From [Borrelia] finlandensis (GTDB taxonomy: Bacteria; Spirochaetota; Spirochaetia; Borreliales; Borreliaceae), in assembly GCF_000181875.2 (NCBI RefSeq), contig NZ_ABJZ02000001.1:1-64000 (forward strand): a stretch of 64,000 bases of DNA, given 5' to 3'. Positions 8,355 to 18,664 of the stretch are shown here, piece after piece. Each line of letters starts with the position of its first letter. The stretch's first letter is position 1. Both the position numbers and the translations under genes were made by a program. The notes beneath the pieces were generated by a model. It made no database searches, was not told the origin of the DNA, and saw only the letters and a list, made by a program, of their open reading frames with translations.

Positions 8355-11300
8355 ATGAATTTGTTGTTTTTGAGAAGTAAGACATTTTTATTGTTTATTT
8401 TACCATTTTTTATTTTTGTTTTAATATTTTTTTCCATTAATCTATTTGTTCAAGTTCAAATTTATTCTGCAAAATTTTTTGCTATAAAATATCTTGAATC
8501 AAAATTTGGCTTTAAGATTAAATATGATAAAATTTCACCGTATTTCTTATCATCAATCAAGATAGATGGTTTAGAGTTAAGCTTGGATGGAAAAGATAAA
8601 ATATTAATAGATATTGTTAGGATAGATTTAAATCTGTTTAAATTAATTTTGGGTGATGAAAATATTATTTTAAATGTTTACGTTAAGGGGAGTAATTTCA
8701 ATTTTGATATAAGCGACTTTAGTTTATCTGGCGTAAATCCTAGCAATGCCTATTCTAACAATGAAAATGCAGTTTTTAATAAAATTTTAAACTATCTTTA
8801 TAGATTAAATATTAATTTAGAAAATATCAATATTAATATCAAGCTTAATAATAATAGTTGGCTTAATTTTCAAGTTAAAAATTTTTCCTTAAGTACCGTA
8901 GATGAAGATTTTTTATTTAGCTCTGTGGTTGATTTTAATGCTGTTAAAAATTTAGAAATTAATTTACCCTCTGAAAGAGTTGATGATGGAATTTTGGATT
9001 CAACTTTCTATTTTGAGGGGAAATTCAAAAAAGGCTTTGAGGATGGCTATGTTAATTTTAGTTTTTTTGAATTTAAAACAAGTTATTTTTCTTTACTTGA
9101 GCAGGGGTTCCAAATAAATTATTCAAAAGGAAATTTAAAAATTTTTAATTTACGAAGAGAAAATTTTGATTTTAATTTAAGTTATGACAAGGCTAATGGT
9201 TTTGTTCGATTAGATGCTTTATTTTTCAATGTTAATCTTTTAGATTGGATTAAGCTGAACAAAGGCTTTGAAATTTATAAAGATTATTTTGATATAAGTT
9301 TAAATGGGCAATTGGCATTTTCTTATGATTTTAAGGATAAAGATTTAAGATATGCAGGAATAATAGATTCGTCTTTAAATTTAGATACTATAAGCAAAGA
9401 AGTTCAAGGCTTGCAGCTTGAAATCAAGGGGGATGATAGAATTGTAGGTGTTAAGAATGCTTTTTTAAAGCTTAAAAGGGGGGTTGTAAACTATAAAGGT
9501 TATTATTCTTTGAAAGATTTGCTTCCAATAGGACGTCTTAACTTTAAGTCTGCAAAAATTTTAAACTTTAACGACCTAAATGGGTATTTAGATTTTAATA
9601 AAGATAAAGATATTTTTTCGGTTAAGTCTGATAATTTTAGTCTTGGAAATCTTAGTTTTCAAAATTTAATTTTAAAAACTTATTTTTTAAAGGATAAAAT
9701 TTTTGTTGACTATTTGATTTATTTAGAAAATAAAAACTCTCAAATTTCTTTAAAAGGAGATCTTAATGATGAAGAATTTTCTTTAAGCTTAGGTATTAAA
9801 GAATTTCCTTTGCTTTTTTTAAAAGAAGTTATTCCCAGTTCTCACTTGATAAATTTTTTTCCCAAGACTTTATTTACAGGTAAATATTTAAATTTGGTTT
9901 CTGATTTTAATTTAAATAAATTTGATTATCATAAAAATAAATTAAAAAAATTCAATTTCATGGTATTTTCAAAGTTAGACAATTTCAAATTTGTGCTTGA
10001 TGTCAGTGGAGAAAAAAATTTTTACAAATCAAATAATTTTGATTTGCAGTACAATGATCACAATTTGCATTCTAACTTGTTTGTTGAGCTATTTGAAAGT
10101 GGATTTAATATTAGCACGAATTTTTCTTATTTGAATAAAGTCTATCCTTTGCATTTTAATGTTAATCTTAAAGATAAGTTTATTGTTGCCGAATCTCCTC
10201 TTGGTATTAAATTAGATTTTAATTATTTTGATTCTAAAGTAGTTTATACCCTTAATGTTAATGATTTTAAGGTTTACAATAAAACCTCTGATCTTTTAAT
10301 AAATATAAATTTTTATGGGAACTATTTAGGCCTTAATAAAGATTTGAAATTTAAAATAGACCAGTTTAATATAATAAAAGCTTCTAAAATACCTGCCTAT
10401 AATTTCAATTTTGGTTTTAAGGGCTTATATGAATATGATAAATTGTACATTTCTGATGTTAAACTTATAAACAAACTTTCAAATTTGCAAGGATATGGAC
10501 AATTCACTTTAAAAGATAATTTTAATGGAAGTTTGAATCTATTTTCTAGCTTAAATTCAGAGAGATATTTTTTAGGGGTTAATTCCGATGAATATGGAAG
10601 TTATTTTTTGCTTAAATTTCAAGACTTAGATTTTTACAATTTTAATTCTTTATCCCTTTTAGAGGGAAAGGTTAATGGTAATTTTTTGCTAAATTTTAAA
10701 AAGAATGATTTTAAAAATTATTCTTTGAGTGGATATCTTGAGGCAGATAAATTAACTTTTTTGGGCGTTCCCGTTCAGCTTTCTATGAATTTAGGATTAT
10801 TGGACAATAAGCTTAACATATATGACGTAAAAGCCAAGCGCAATAAAAAAGAGTTTCTTACTGGGAGCTTAAGATATGACCTAAGCAGTTCTATAGGGGT
10901 ATCTAATATAGTTTTTAATAGCGACTTGTTTTCTTACAAGTTTAATGCAAATTTTAGAAATTTCCAAAGTGGAGTTGAAGAGCAATTTGGAGTTTTGAAA
11001 ACCAAAACAGAGGGCGAATTTTTCTTTAGAGATATTAAGTATAAAAATGAATTTTTATCCAATCTTACGATTGAATTTAGCAATGATTTTGAAAAATTTA
11101 ATATGGCTTCAATTGATTATGACCTTATTAATATTTTATACCATTATGGCAGTGGAGAATATAGCTTTATTTTAAAAGATTATTTGCCTCTTAGTTTTAA
11201 TTCGTCAGGCAAAATAATTAAAAATAAAATTCTTGGAAATGTGAGAGATATTAAATTTGATTCAAAAATAATCACCAAAGATTTTTTGGACTCACATTTT

Positions 11301-12749
11301 TTATTTAATGTTGACAATCATTTTATTCTTTACGATCTTGTTTTAAATGGTGAATTCGATATTGATGGGGATTTGTATAATCCTAATATTAATGGAAATT
11401 TAAATATTCAAAAAGGATCAATTAGCACTGAGTATTTAAGAGCTTCTAGAAAATTTGGTGGTGATAGAGCTTTAGAAATATTTGATATGCCAGTTGCAAT
11501 TCAGGATAATAAAATAATTTTTAATAATGAGTTTGACCTAGATCGATATTCCAAGATTTTTGTTTCTACTAGTTTAAATTTAAATTTTTTAAGTGATACT
11601 ATTATTGATTATTACAAAATAGATATTAATGTGACTGGTAGAACGGGAGTTCCTATTAAATTTGACAAAATTGCCTTAAGCTTTACAGGTTATGCTTTAG
11701 GCGATTTTTCAATTGAAGGAAATGCCGATGAAATTATGTTTAAAGGTATTTTAAATATTTCAAATGCTTGGGTTTATTCTCTTGAAAGTTCTGTTGTTGA
11801 TTTATTAATAAATCCTTTCAAGCGAGCAAAAAGATTGCAAACCGATATTAATCTTCTAGATTTTGATATTTTAACCGATCTTGAGATAAATTTTGACAGC
11901 GGTGTTACTTTTCATTGGCCAGATAGTAATATTTCTTTTTTACAGGCTACTATTTCAAGAGGGGATAAACTTGTAATAAAATCTGATACAAAAACAGATG
12001 ATTTTATTATTAAGGGGGATTTGAATATTGCAAGTGGTTTTGTTAATTATAATAATAAAAAATTTATCTTTAAAAGTGGCTCTTATATATCCTTTAATGA
12101 GAGTAGGGCTAAATTTGATCCATGGATAAAAGCGGAGGCTACAAATACTATTAAGGATAGAAATGATAAACTGCTTGTTACAATAAGCATTGATAGTCCT
12201 TTAAGTTTATGGAAAATTGAGTTTATGTCTTATCCTTCTAGAAATGAGCAGGAGATTAAATATTTGCTTTCAGGCTCAACAATAGGGGGGTATGAGGGAG
12301 GATTGCGATCGGCAGGGACTAATGCTGCTGAAATGGCAATTGGAATAGTGAGTGACATTGCTCTTGATTTTTTAATTCAACCCATTGAAGATTATATGCG
12401 TTCTGTATTAAACTTAGACTTGTTGAGTATAAAGACAGATATATTGAAAAATTCTATTAATAGTAATTTTTTCAAAATCGGGAATCCTACTTTTGTTGAT
12501 GTTCTTGACAATACAAGTGTTAAGGTAGGCAAATATCTTGTTGAGGGTGTTTTTATTAGTGGGGGCTTTGGTTTTTTGAAAGAACAAATGACTCCTTTTT
12601 CAAAAGATTTAAATTTTGTTATCAATTTGGGTATTGAGTTTGATTCTCCATTTTTTTTGGTTAATTATGAGCTTGATTACAATTTTATGAAAAAAGGTTT
12701 AGATGGAATAGGAAATAATATAGGCATTTCTTGGAAATTTAAATATTAA
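8355..12749 (+). CDS. tamB: Translocation and assembly module protein TamB
   Basis: TamB is a very long inner-membrane-anchored periplasmic beta-helical protein that works with an Omp85 partner, or carries lipid to the outer membrane. The 1464-residue product starts with an N-terminal membrane anchor (about residues 10-35). It continues with long stretches of alternating hydrophobic/polar beta strands and ends in the conserved C-terminal DUF490 domain, around the segments EIKYLLSGSTIGGYEG and LGIEFDSPFFLVNYELDYNFM. It lies 17 bases upstream of bamA. The Borrelia ortholog (BB0794) has been reported to interact with BamA (established knowledge, from memory). Its ribosome site is weak and abuts the upstream palindrome. 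Confidence 0.93.
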   Translation: MNLLFLRSKTFLLFILPFFIFVLIFFSINLFVQVQIYSAKFFAIKYLESKFGFKIKYDKISPYFLSSIKIDGLELSLDGKDKILIDIVRIDLNLFKLILGDENIILNVYVKGSNFNFDISDFSLSGVNPSNAYSNNENAVFNKILNYLYRLNINLENININIKLNNNSWLNFQVKNFSLSTVDEDFLFSSVVDFNAVKNLEINLPSERVDDGILDSTFYFEGKFKKGFEDGYVNFSFFEFKTSYFSLLEQGFQINYSKGNLKIFNLRRENFDFNLSYDKANGFVRLDALFFNVNLLDWIKLNKGFEIYKDYFDISLNGQLAFSYDFKDKDLRYAGIIDSSLNLDTISKEVQGLQLEIKGDDRIVGVKNAFLKLKRGVVNYKGYYSLKDLLPIGRLNFKSAKILNFNDLNGYLDFNKDKDIFSVKSDNFSLGNLSFQNLILKTYFLKDKIFVDYLIYLENKNSQISLKGDLNDEEFSLSLGIKEFPLLFLKEVIPSSHLINFFPKTLFTGKYLNLVSDFNLNKFDYHKNKLKKFNFMVFSKLDNFKFVLDVSGEKNFYKSNNFDLQYNDHNLHSNLFVELFESGFNISTNFSYLNKVYPLHFNVNLKDKFIVAESPLGIKLDFNYFDSKVVYTLNVNDFKVYNKTSDLLININFYGNYLGLNKDLKFKIDQFNIIKASKIPAYNFNFGFKGLYEYDKLYISDVKLINKLSNLQGYGQFTLKDNFNGSLNLFSSLNSERYFLGVNSDEYGSYFLLKFQDLDFYNFNSLSLLEGKVNGNFLLNFKKNDFKNYSLSGYLEADKLTFLGVPVQLSMNLGLLDNKLNIYDVKAKRNKKEFLTGSLRYDLSSSIGVSNIVFNSDLFSYKFNANFRNFQSGVEEQFGVLKTKTEGEFFFRDIKYKNEFLSNLTIEFSNDFEKFNMASIDYDLINILYHYGSGEYSFILKDYLPLSFNSSGKIIKNKILGNVRDIKFDSKIITKDFLDSHFLFNVDNHFILYDLVLNGEFDIDGDLYNPNINGNLNIQKGSISTEYLRASRKFGGDRALEIFDMPVAIQDNKIIFNNEFDLDRYSKIFVSTSLNLNFLSDTIIDYYKIDINVTGRTGVPIKFDKIALSFTGYALGDFSIEGNADEIMFKGILNISNAWVYSLESSVVDLLINPFKRAKRLQTDINLLDFDILTDLEINFDSGVTFHWPDSNISFLQATISRGDKLVIKSDTKTDDFIIKGDLNIASGFVNYNNKKFIFKSGSYISFNESRAKFDPWIKAEATNTIKDRNDKLLVTISIDSPLSLWKIEFMSYPSRNEQEIKYLLSGSTIGGYEGGLRSAGTNAAEMAIGIVSDIALDFLIQPIEDYMRSVLNLDLLSIKTDILKNSINSNFFKIGNPTFVDVLDNTSVKVGKYLVEGVFISGGFGFLKEQMTPFSKDLNFVINLGIEFDSPFFLVNYELDYNFMKKGLDGIGNNIGISWKFKY

Positions 12750-12766
12750 ATTGTTAAGAGGTTAAG

Positions 12767-15232
12767 ATGGGTTCAATTAGAGGTTTGTTTTTTGTAAGTT
12801 TTTTAATATTTTTTGTTGTTTTTAGTTTTGGTCAAGTTGAAAATTACAAAGGGAAAATAATAAAGGGTATTAATTTTGAAGGACTTAAGAATAAGAAGGA
12901 GAGAGATTTTATTAATATTTTAAAACCTTACATTGGCGTGTCATATTCTAATGAAATTTTTGATAAATTGCAAATTGATCTTTATTCTCTTGATTATTTT
13001 TCTGGGCTTATTAAGCCTATATTTAAAATAGATGGTGAGGATCTTTTTATTACATTTATTGTAAAAGAAAAATCTTTAGTTAATTCTGTTGTTTTTTCTG
13101 ATAGCAGTAGAGTTTTTTGGAATAGCGAACTTGTTGAGAAGGTGAATATTAAAACCAATGAGCCTTTAAATCTTGCAAGTGTTAATAAAGGTATTGGCAA
13201 GCTTGAAGAGATGTATAAAGACATGGGATATCTTGATGTTTCTGCAAATTTTGAAATCAAAGAAGAAGGAAATTTAGTTGATATTATTTTTAATATAGTA
13301 GCTGGACCCAAATATGTTGTTAAGGGGATTGACTTTGAAGGAAATTTAAGCTTTAAAAGTAGCACCTTGAGGAAATCTTTAGCATCAAGAGTAGTGTCTC
13401 TTTTCTCAGATGGTAAATATTTAAAAAGTAATGTTGATAAGGACAGGCGTCAACTAGAGTCTTTTTATAAAAATAATGGATATATTGATATTAAGATTAT
13501 CAATAGCACTGTTGATATTAAAGATTCCCTTAAAGATCTTAAAAGACTAGAAAAGGAAGTTTTTTTGAAATATTTTCTTTCAGAAGGCAATGTTTTTAGA
13601 TTTGGAAAGCTTGAAATTTCTGGTAATTCAGTTTTTAGTTTGGAAGAATTAAAAAGTTTTATTACCTTTAGCGAAGGTGATATTTTTAATGATTCTAAAT
13701 TTGAGCAGGATTTTGCCAAAATTAAGGAAAGTTATTTTAAAGAAGGGTATATTTTTACAGAAATTATTCCTTCACAAAAGGTAAGAGGGGAATTTGTTGA
13801 TTTGTTAATTAAAATTTTAGAAAAGGATAAAGCTCATATTGAGTCTATTACTGTTTCTAAAAATAAAAATACAGCTTCGCATGTAATACTTAGAGAGATT
13901 CCTCTTCAAGAGGGAGATGTTTTTAGTTTGGACAAGTTTAAGATGGGTATGGCAAATTTGCAGCAGCTTGGTTATTTTTCAAATGTAATTCCTGATATTG
14001 TTCCAGGCAATACAGAAGGGCTTATGAAAATAAATTTAAACATTGAGGAGCGAGCAACAAGTAATTTTGGATTTGGTATGAATTTTGGAGGCAATTCAAA
14101 TTCTTCGTTTCCATTCTCAGTATTTGGGCAGTGGGAGCTTTCCAATTTTTTAGGCGAGGGCTATTATTTTGCTGCAAGACTAAATTTATCTTTTTTAGAG
14201 CAAAGTCTTAGTTTGACATTTAGAGATAATTGGTTTTTTCAAAAAAGATGGACCGTAGGCGGATTTATAGATTTTTCACATTCTGTTAATACTGCTTATC
14301 AGGATATTAATGGGCCTATTTTTTCTGGCAAGAGGGAAGTTCCTGATCCATTTACAAGTTGGGAAGAATATCGAGATGCTAAAAGTTTTTCTGATTTTAA
14401 TGCTATGAATTATTCTTTGCTTAAACTTAGTTTTGGAGCGTTTACTGGGTATACTTTTTCTAATTATCTTGGTAAGCAAACCCTTCTTGGTACTTTGCAA
14501 ACCGCTTTAAAATATGTTTTTTATGATAATGAGGTTAACAGACCTTCAAATTATTATTTAAGAGATAATTACAAAACTTTTAGATTTGAAAATTCTCTTA
14601 GTTTGAGCGCGGCTTGGGATACAAGAAATTCTACCTCTTTATCTAATAATGGATTTTTGCTTAAGCAGCAGTTTGATTTTTTTGGTGGATTTTTATTTGG
14701 TCAGAGCCATTTTATTAAATCTTCTACAACCTTTGAGAGATATTTTTCTCTTTTAGGATATGAGGATGTGTTTACTCCTTATTTTGATATTATTTTGACC
14801 TTAAGGAGCGTCTATTCAAATATATTACCTCCTCTTGGTAATGGTTTTGAAATTGAAATTCAACCTCATCACCACATAATTCTTAGTGAAAATTTTATGC
14901 AGGCTAGAGGTTGGGGGATTTTGAAAAATATTTACAGTTCTTTTGTAAATACTGTGCAGATATCTATTCCTTTGTTAAAAAATATTTTAGTTTGGGATGC
15001 TTTTTTTATAGATTTTGCTTCCTATTCTTTAGAAGGGCAAGAAAATTCTTTGTTTAGACCTTTTAGTAGTTTTGCTTTTAGCTGGGGAACTGGAATTAGA
15101 AGTCTTTTGCCTCAATTGCCGCTTTCTTTTGTAATAGCTTATCCTTTTTATTTTGACAATGATAAAGTTAACAGCTATTACAAATATTATTCTGGATTTA
15201 AATTTTTCTTAGGAATTGAGATGAGATATTGA
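12767..15232 (+). CDS. bamA: Outer-membrane protein assembly factor BamA (Omp85)
   Basis: BamA inserts beta-barrel proteins into the outer membrane. After a signal peptide (to about residue 22) come POTRA repeats, recognisable by GxxYLDVSANFEI-, NNGYIDIKI- and EGYIFTEII-type strands and glycine turns. They are followed by a 16-strand-type barrel domain from roughly residue 430. The protein ends in ...FFLGIEMRY, with the terminal aromatic beta-signal expected of barrel proteins. The 821-residue length is normal. AAGAGG precedes the ATG. It sits between tamB and the skp-like gene, so the three probably form one envelope-assembly operon. Confidence 0.95.
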   Translation: MGSIRGLFFVSFLIFFVVFSFGQVENYKGKIIKGINFEGLKNKKERDFINILKPYIGVSYSNEIFDKLQIDLYSLDYFSGLIKPIFKIDGEDLFITFIVKEKSLVNSVVFSDSSRVFWNSELVEKVNIKTNEPLNLASVNKGIGKLEEMYKDMGYLDVSANFEIKEEGNLVDIIFNIVAGPKYVVKGIDFEGNLSFKSSTLRKSLASRVVSLFSDGKYLKSNVDKDRRQLESFYKNNGYIDIKIINSTVDIKDSLKDLKRLEKEVFLKYFLSEGNVFRFGKLEISGNSVFSLEELKSFITFSEGDIFNDSKFEQDFAKIKESYFKEGYIFTEIIPSQKVRGEFVDLLIKILEKDKAHIESITVSKNKNTASHVILREIPLQEGDVFSLDKFKMGMANLQQLGYFSNVIPDIVPGNTEGLMKINLNIEERATSNFGFGMNFGGNSNSSFPFSVFGQWELSNFLGEGYYFAARLNLSFLEQSLSLTFRDNWFFQKRWTVGGFIDFSHSVNTAYQDINGPIFSGKREVPDPFTSWEEYRDAKSFSDFNAMNYSLLKLSFGAFTGYTFSNYLGKQTLLGTLQTALKYVFYDNEVNRPSNYYLRDNYKTFRFENSLSLSAAWDTRNSTSLSNNGFLLKQQFDFFGGFLFGQSHFIKSSTTFERYFSLLGYEDVFTPYFDIILTLRSVYSNILPPLGNGFEIEIQPHHHIILSENFMQARGWGILKNIYSSFVNTVQISIPLLKNILVWDAFFIDFASYSLEGQENSLFRPFSSFAFSWGTGIRSLLPQLPLSFVIAYPFYFDNDKVNSYYKYYSGFKFFLGIEMRY

Positions 15233-15786
15233 TTAATGCTATGGAGAAATTTGTGTTTTTTTTGATTTTACCATTGTTTTTTTTATTATCTTTTAATGTT
15301 TTTTCGATAGATGTTATTAAGATAGGAATTGTTGATTTTGATAGAATTGTGATTGAAGTTTTAAATCCTCAATTGAAAGCTAATCTTGATCAAATAAAAA
15401 ATCGGTATCAAGAACAAATAAATACGTTAAATTTAGAGCTTAAGAGTTTAAAACATATGTATGATAAATCGATTGCTGATAATGATTTAGATAATGCAAG
15501 ATCTTTTGGAAATCAATATAATTTGAAAGTTGATGAGCTAAAGAGAGTGTCTAGTTTAGCAAAGAATAATTTAGAACAGCAGAGATTGGCCAACATTAAT
15601 AGTTTAAATAATAATAGTGAATCTTTAAGTAAAATACTTCGTGGTATTCAATATGTTGCAGAAATTAATGGGTTTTCTTTGATTATGAAAAAAAATAATC
15701 CATATATTCTTTACCACAATAGCACTGTTGATATAACAGGCGATGTTGTTAAGCATCTTTTAGAAAAGGACAATAAAAACCCTTAA
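15229..15786 (+). CDS. skp: Skp/OmpH-like periplasmic chaperone
   Basis: Skp holds unfolded outer-membrane proteins in the periplasm for delivery to BamA. The 185-residue product has a signal peptide ending near FNVFS, then IDVIKIGIVDFDRIV, which matches the conserved VDxxxV start of OmpH proteins. A long coiled-coil segment follows (about 45-125), and then a short C-terminal strand region. The first possible start is TTG 15229, overlapping the bamA stop (TTGA). ATG 15241 is an alternative that gives a cleaner signal peptide. Position directly after bamA agrees with the family assignment. Confidence 0.85.
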   Translation: MINAMEKFVFFLILPLFFLLSFNVFSIDVIKIGIVDFDRIVIEVLNPQLKANLDQIKNRYQEQINTLNLELKSLKHMYDKSIADNDLDNARSFGNQYNLKVDELKRVSSLAKNNLEQQRLANINSLNNNSESLSKILRGIQYVAEINGFSLIMKKNNPYILYHNSTVDITGDVVKHLLEKDNKNP

Positions 15787-15820
15787 AGACTTTTCTTTTA
15801 AGGATATTGCTTTCTTTTTT
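15781..15820 (+). terminator. Probable terminator after tamB-bamA-skp
   Basis: CCTTAAAG (15781-15788) can pair with TTTTAAGG (15796-15803) around a 7-base loop, giving eight pairs with one G-U. A T-rich tract follows, ending in six T at 15815-15820. The stem overlaps the skp stop codon. It precedes a 250-base gap, so it probably ends the envelope-assembly operon. The distance from stem to T-run is longer than ideal. Confidence 0.5.
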
Positions 15821-16012
15821 AAATCTGTAATATTTTGATTCAGAATAAGTTTAAATTTAACTTAAGCAAAAAATTATTGTTTATTGTAAAAGTTTTTTGC
15901 AAATTTTTTAAAATTAATTAAATTTAAAACATTAGGCTTTTTAATAATTAAATAGCGTTTAATTGCGTAAAATATTTCTTTTATAGTCTTTTTATCATTT
16001 TATATTCTTTCT

Positions 16013-16041
16013 TTTTAAATGAATTATATTTATTTTATAAT
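16013..16041 (+). promoter_or_regulatory. Possible mutS promoter
   Basis: A TATAAT box at 16036-16041 lies 33 bases ahead of the mutS start, with only TTTTAA at 16013-16018 in the -35 position. The preceding intergenic stretch (15821-16012) is plain AT-rich sequence in which I see no gene, RNA or strong structure. Confidence 0.35.
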
Positions 16042-16074
16042 ATCAATTGTAATTCAATATTATTTAGGAAGCAT

Positions 16075-18663
16075 ATGGAAAAAAATGTTACCCCAATGAT
16101 AAGGCAGTATTTAGATATCAAGAAAAAATATAAAGATGCTGTTCTTTTTTTCAGAGTAGGAAGTTTTTATGAAATGTTTTTTGATGATGCAATTGAGGTA
16201 AGCAAGCTTCTTAATTTAACGTTGACAAAAAGAGAAAATGTTCCAATGTGTGGGGTTCCTTATCATACCAGTAAAGAATATATAAGGAAATTAATTTTAT
16301 TTGATAAAAAGGTTGCAATTTGTGAACAAGCGTCTAATTCTACTTCTGGGGGGCCTTTAGAAAGAGAGGTTGTTGAGGTAATAACCCCAGGTGTTATTAT
16401 TGATGAAGATTTTTTAAATGATGATATTAATAACTATTTAGTTGCTATTAGTGATTATAAAGATTATTATTCGTTTTCTTATATAGATTTATCTACTTCC
16501 AGTCTTGGAATAATGTTTTATGAGAATGGTTTTTTTGAAAAACTTAAAAGGGATCTTGAGAAATACTCTCCTAAAGAGATAATAGTTTCTGAAAATTTTT
16601 ATTATGAATACTCAGAGAAGCTTAATCTTAGTAGATTTTTAATCAACAGAGTTCCTACTTGGCATCTTGATAAGGATATTGCAATAAAAACAATAAAGGA
16701 GCATTTTAACATACTTGGATTGAGCTCTCTTGGATTTGATGAGGAAAAGCCCTATTACATTTCAATTTTTCTTATTATAAATCATATAAAAAATAATTTA
16801 AAAAATTTATTAAGTAATATTGATAAAATAGATATTAATAATGATTCTTCGTATATGTTTCTTGATGACGTAACTCAAGTTAATCTTGAACTTGTAAAAA
16901 ATAATAATGATTTTTCTTCTCAATATTCATTATATTCTGTGTTAAATGATTGCAAAACTGCAATGGGAAAGAGACTTTTAAGAGAATTTATTTTAAATCC
17001 AATTTTAAATATTTCTGAGATTAATACCAGACTAGATCATGTTGAATTTTTTTGCAAAAATATTAGCTTGACTGTGACTTTAAGAGAAACTTTTATTAAT
17101 ATATGGGATATTGAGAGAATAATATCTAGGATTCAAATGAAAAGATATATTAAAAAAGATTTTTTATTTATTGAAAAAGCTCTTTCTGTATTTTTTACCG
17201 TAAAAAAGTTATTTGACAAGCATAATTTTGATTATTGGAATTTTGATAAATTTGAAGAGGATAGTATTTCTAAAGTTTATTTTTTGATAAATAGTGCAAT
17301 TTCAAGTGCGCCTGATGAACTTATTAAAAGAGGTTATGACTTAAAGCTTGATAATTTAAAAGATTTAAAGATTAATGCAAATAAATATATTGATCAATAT
17401 CTTGAATCAGAGAGATTGCTTAGCAAGATTAATAACCTAAAGATTAGAAAAACTAATAATAGGGGATTATTTTTTGAAGTTACAAAGAGTAATTATGCTC
17501 AAGTGCCACCGCATTTTATAGAAAGCCAAGCTTTAAATTCTTCAAAAAGATATAAAACAGAAAAACTTATTTCTCTTGAGGTGGATATTAATAATGCTGA
17601 AGATAATGTGGTTGCTTTTGAACAGGAAATTTTTGATGAAATAGCATCAAATGTTGTTATGCATAATAAAGTTCTTAAAAAGGTTGCAGAATTTTTTGCA
17701 TATATTGATTTAGTTGTTAACTTTGGTTATTTGGCAAAAAAAAATGAATATAAAAGGCCTGTATTGACATCTGGTAAAGAAATTCTTCTTGACAAGTCTC
17801 GACATCCTGTTGTTGAGCATTATGTGAAAAACACTGAAATCTTTACTGAAAATTTTGTAAGGATTGATAAAGAAAAGTATTTTTGTTTAATTACTGGGCC
17901 TAATATGGCAGGTAAATCAACCTATTTGCGTCAGGTGGCTTTAATTACTTTAATGGCGCATATAGGTTCTTTTGTGCCAGCTTCTAAAGCTTTAATAGGC
18001 ATTACAGATAAAATTTTTTGCAGAATTGGAGCAAGTGATAACATTGCCAAAGGGGAATCCACTTTTTTAGTTGAAATGAATGAAACAGCCAATATTTTAA
18101 GGAATGCAACAGAAAAGAGTTTAATAATTATGGATGAGGTTGGAAGAGGCACTAGTACAAATGATGGGCTTGCCATTGCTTATTCTATTATAGAGTATAT
18201 TTTAGAGTATATTAAAGCTAGAAGTTTGTTTGCCACACATTTTCATGAATTGTCGTCTATTAATCATAAAGCTTTTATTAATCTTTCAATGAAAATTGAA
18301 AAGCAGGGCAACGATCTTGTTTTCTTAAGAGAAGTTGAAGAAAAACCATCCCTTAATTCTTATGGGATTTATGTTGCTCGCATAGCAGGACTTCCTTTAA
18401 GGGTAATAGATAGAGCTAATGTTATTCTAGAAAGTTTGGTGGGCCGAGAGGGCAACTCTTGTTTAGAGTTTCTTCCCCATGTTTCTTCTGATGGTAATGA
18501 TAAAGAGATCTTGAAAAATGACACTGATATTCATATTAAATTAAATGAGTATTTAGAGTTAAAAAATTTTATTTCTAACATAGATATTAATAATATTACC
18601 CCTTTTCAATCAATTGAGCTGTTAAATCAAATTGTTTTAAAGGTTATTTCTCAGTCTAGTTAG
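16075..18663 (+). CDS. mutS: DNA mismatch repair protein MutS
   Basis: MutS binds mismatched DNA and starts mismatch repair. The 862-residue protein is full length. The mismatch-recognition motif appears at the N terminus as FFRVGSFYEMF (canonical F-x-E, here FYE). The connector and lever domains follow. The ATPase motif GPNMAGKST is at about 608-616, with TSTNDGLAIAYSIIEYI and the FATHFHEL signature afterwards. Start ATG 16075 has AGGA eight bases ahead. No mutL lies in the window. It is followed two bases later by comF and is probably cotranscribed with it. Confidence 0.97.
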   Translation: MEKNVTPMIRQYLDIKKKYKDAVLFFRVGSFYEMFFDDAIEVSKLLNLTLTKRENVPMCGVPYHTSKEYIRKLILFDKKVAICEQASNSTSGGPLEREVVEVITPGVIIDEDFLNDDINNYLVAISDYKDYYSFSYIDLSTSSLGIMFYENGFFEKLKRDLEKYSPKEIIVSENFYYEYSEKLNLSRFLINRVPTWHLDKDIAIKTIKEHFNILGLSSLGFDEEKPYYISIFLIINHIKNNLKNLLSNIDKIDINNDSSYMFLDDVTQVNLELVKNNNDFSSQYSLYSVLNDCKTAMGKRLLREFILNPILNISEINTRLDHVEFFCKNISLTVTLRETFINIWDIERIISRIQMKRYIKKDFLFIEKALSVFFTVKKLFDKHNFDYWNFDKFEEDSISKVYFLINSAISSAPDELIKRGYDLKLDNLKDLKINANKYIDQYLESERLLSKINNLKIRKTNNRGLFFEVTKSNYAQVPPHFIESQALNSSKRYKTEKLISLEVDINNAEDNVVAFEQEIFDEIASNVVMHNKVLKKVAEFFAYIDLVVNFGYLAKKNEYKRPVLTSGKEILLDKSRHPVVEHYVKNTEIFTENFVRIDKEKYFCLITGPNMAGKSTYLRQVALITLMAHIGSFVPASKALIGITDKIFCRIGASDNIAKGESTFLVEMNETANILRNATEKSLIIMDEVGRGTSTNDGLAIAYSIIEYILEYIKARSLFATHFHELSSINHKAFINLSMKIEKQGNDLVFLREVEEKPSLNSYGIYVARIAGLPLRVIDRANVILESLVGREGNSCLEFLPHVSSDGNDKEILKNDTDIHIKLNEYLELKNFISNIDINNITPFQSIELLNQIVLKVISQSS

Positions 18664-18664
18664 T

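Noticed and set aside
8273-8437. Longer N-terminal form of thymidylate kinase starting at 8437.
   Set aside because: It would run through the palindrome and over the tamB start, and adds low-complexity sequence that no Tmk has. The conserved Tmk N terminus starts right after GTG 8272.
15821-16012. Possible small RNA gene in the gap before mutS.
   Set aside because: I see only AT-rich sequence there, with no clear promoter-plus-terminator pair, tRNA-like fold or conserved open frame.
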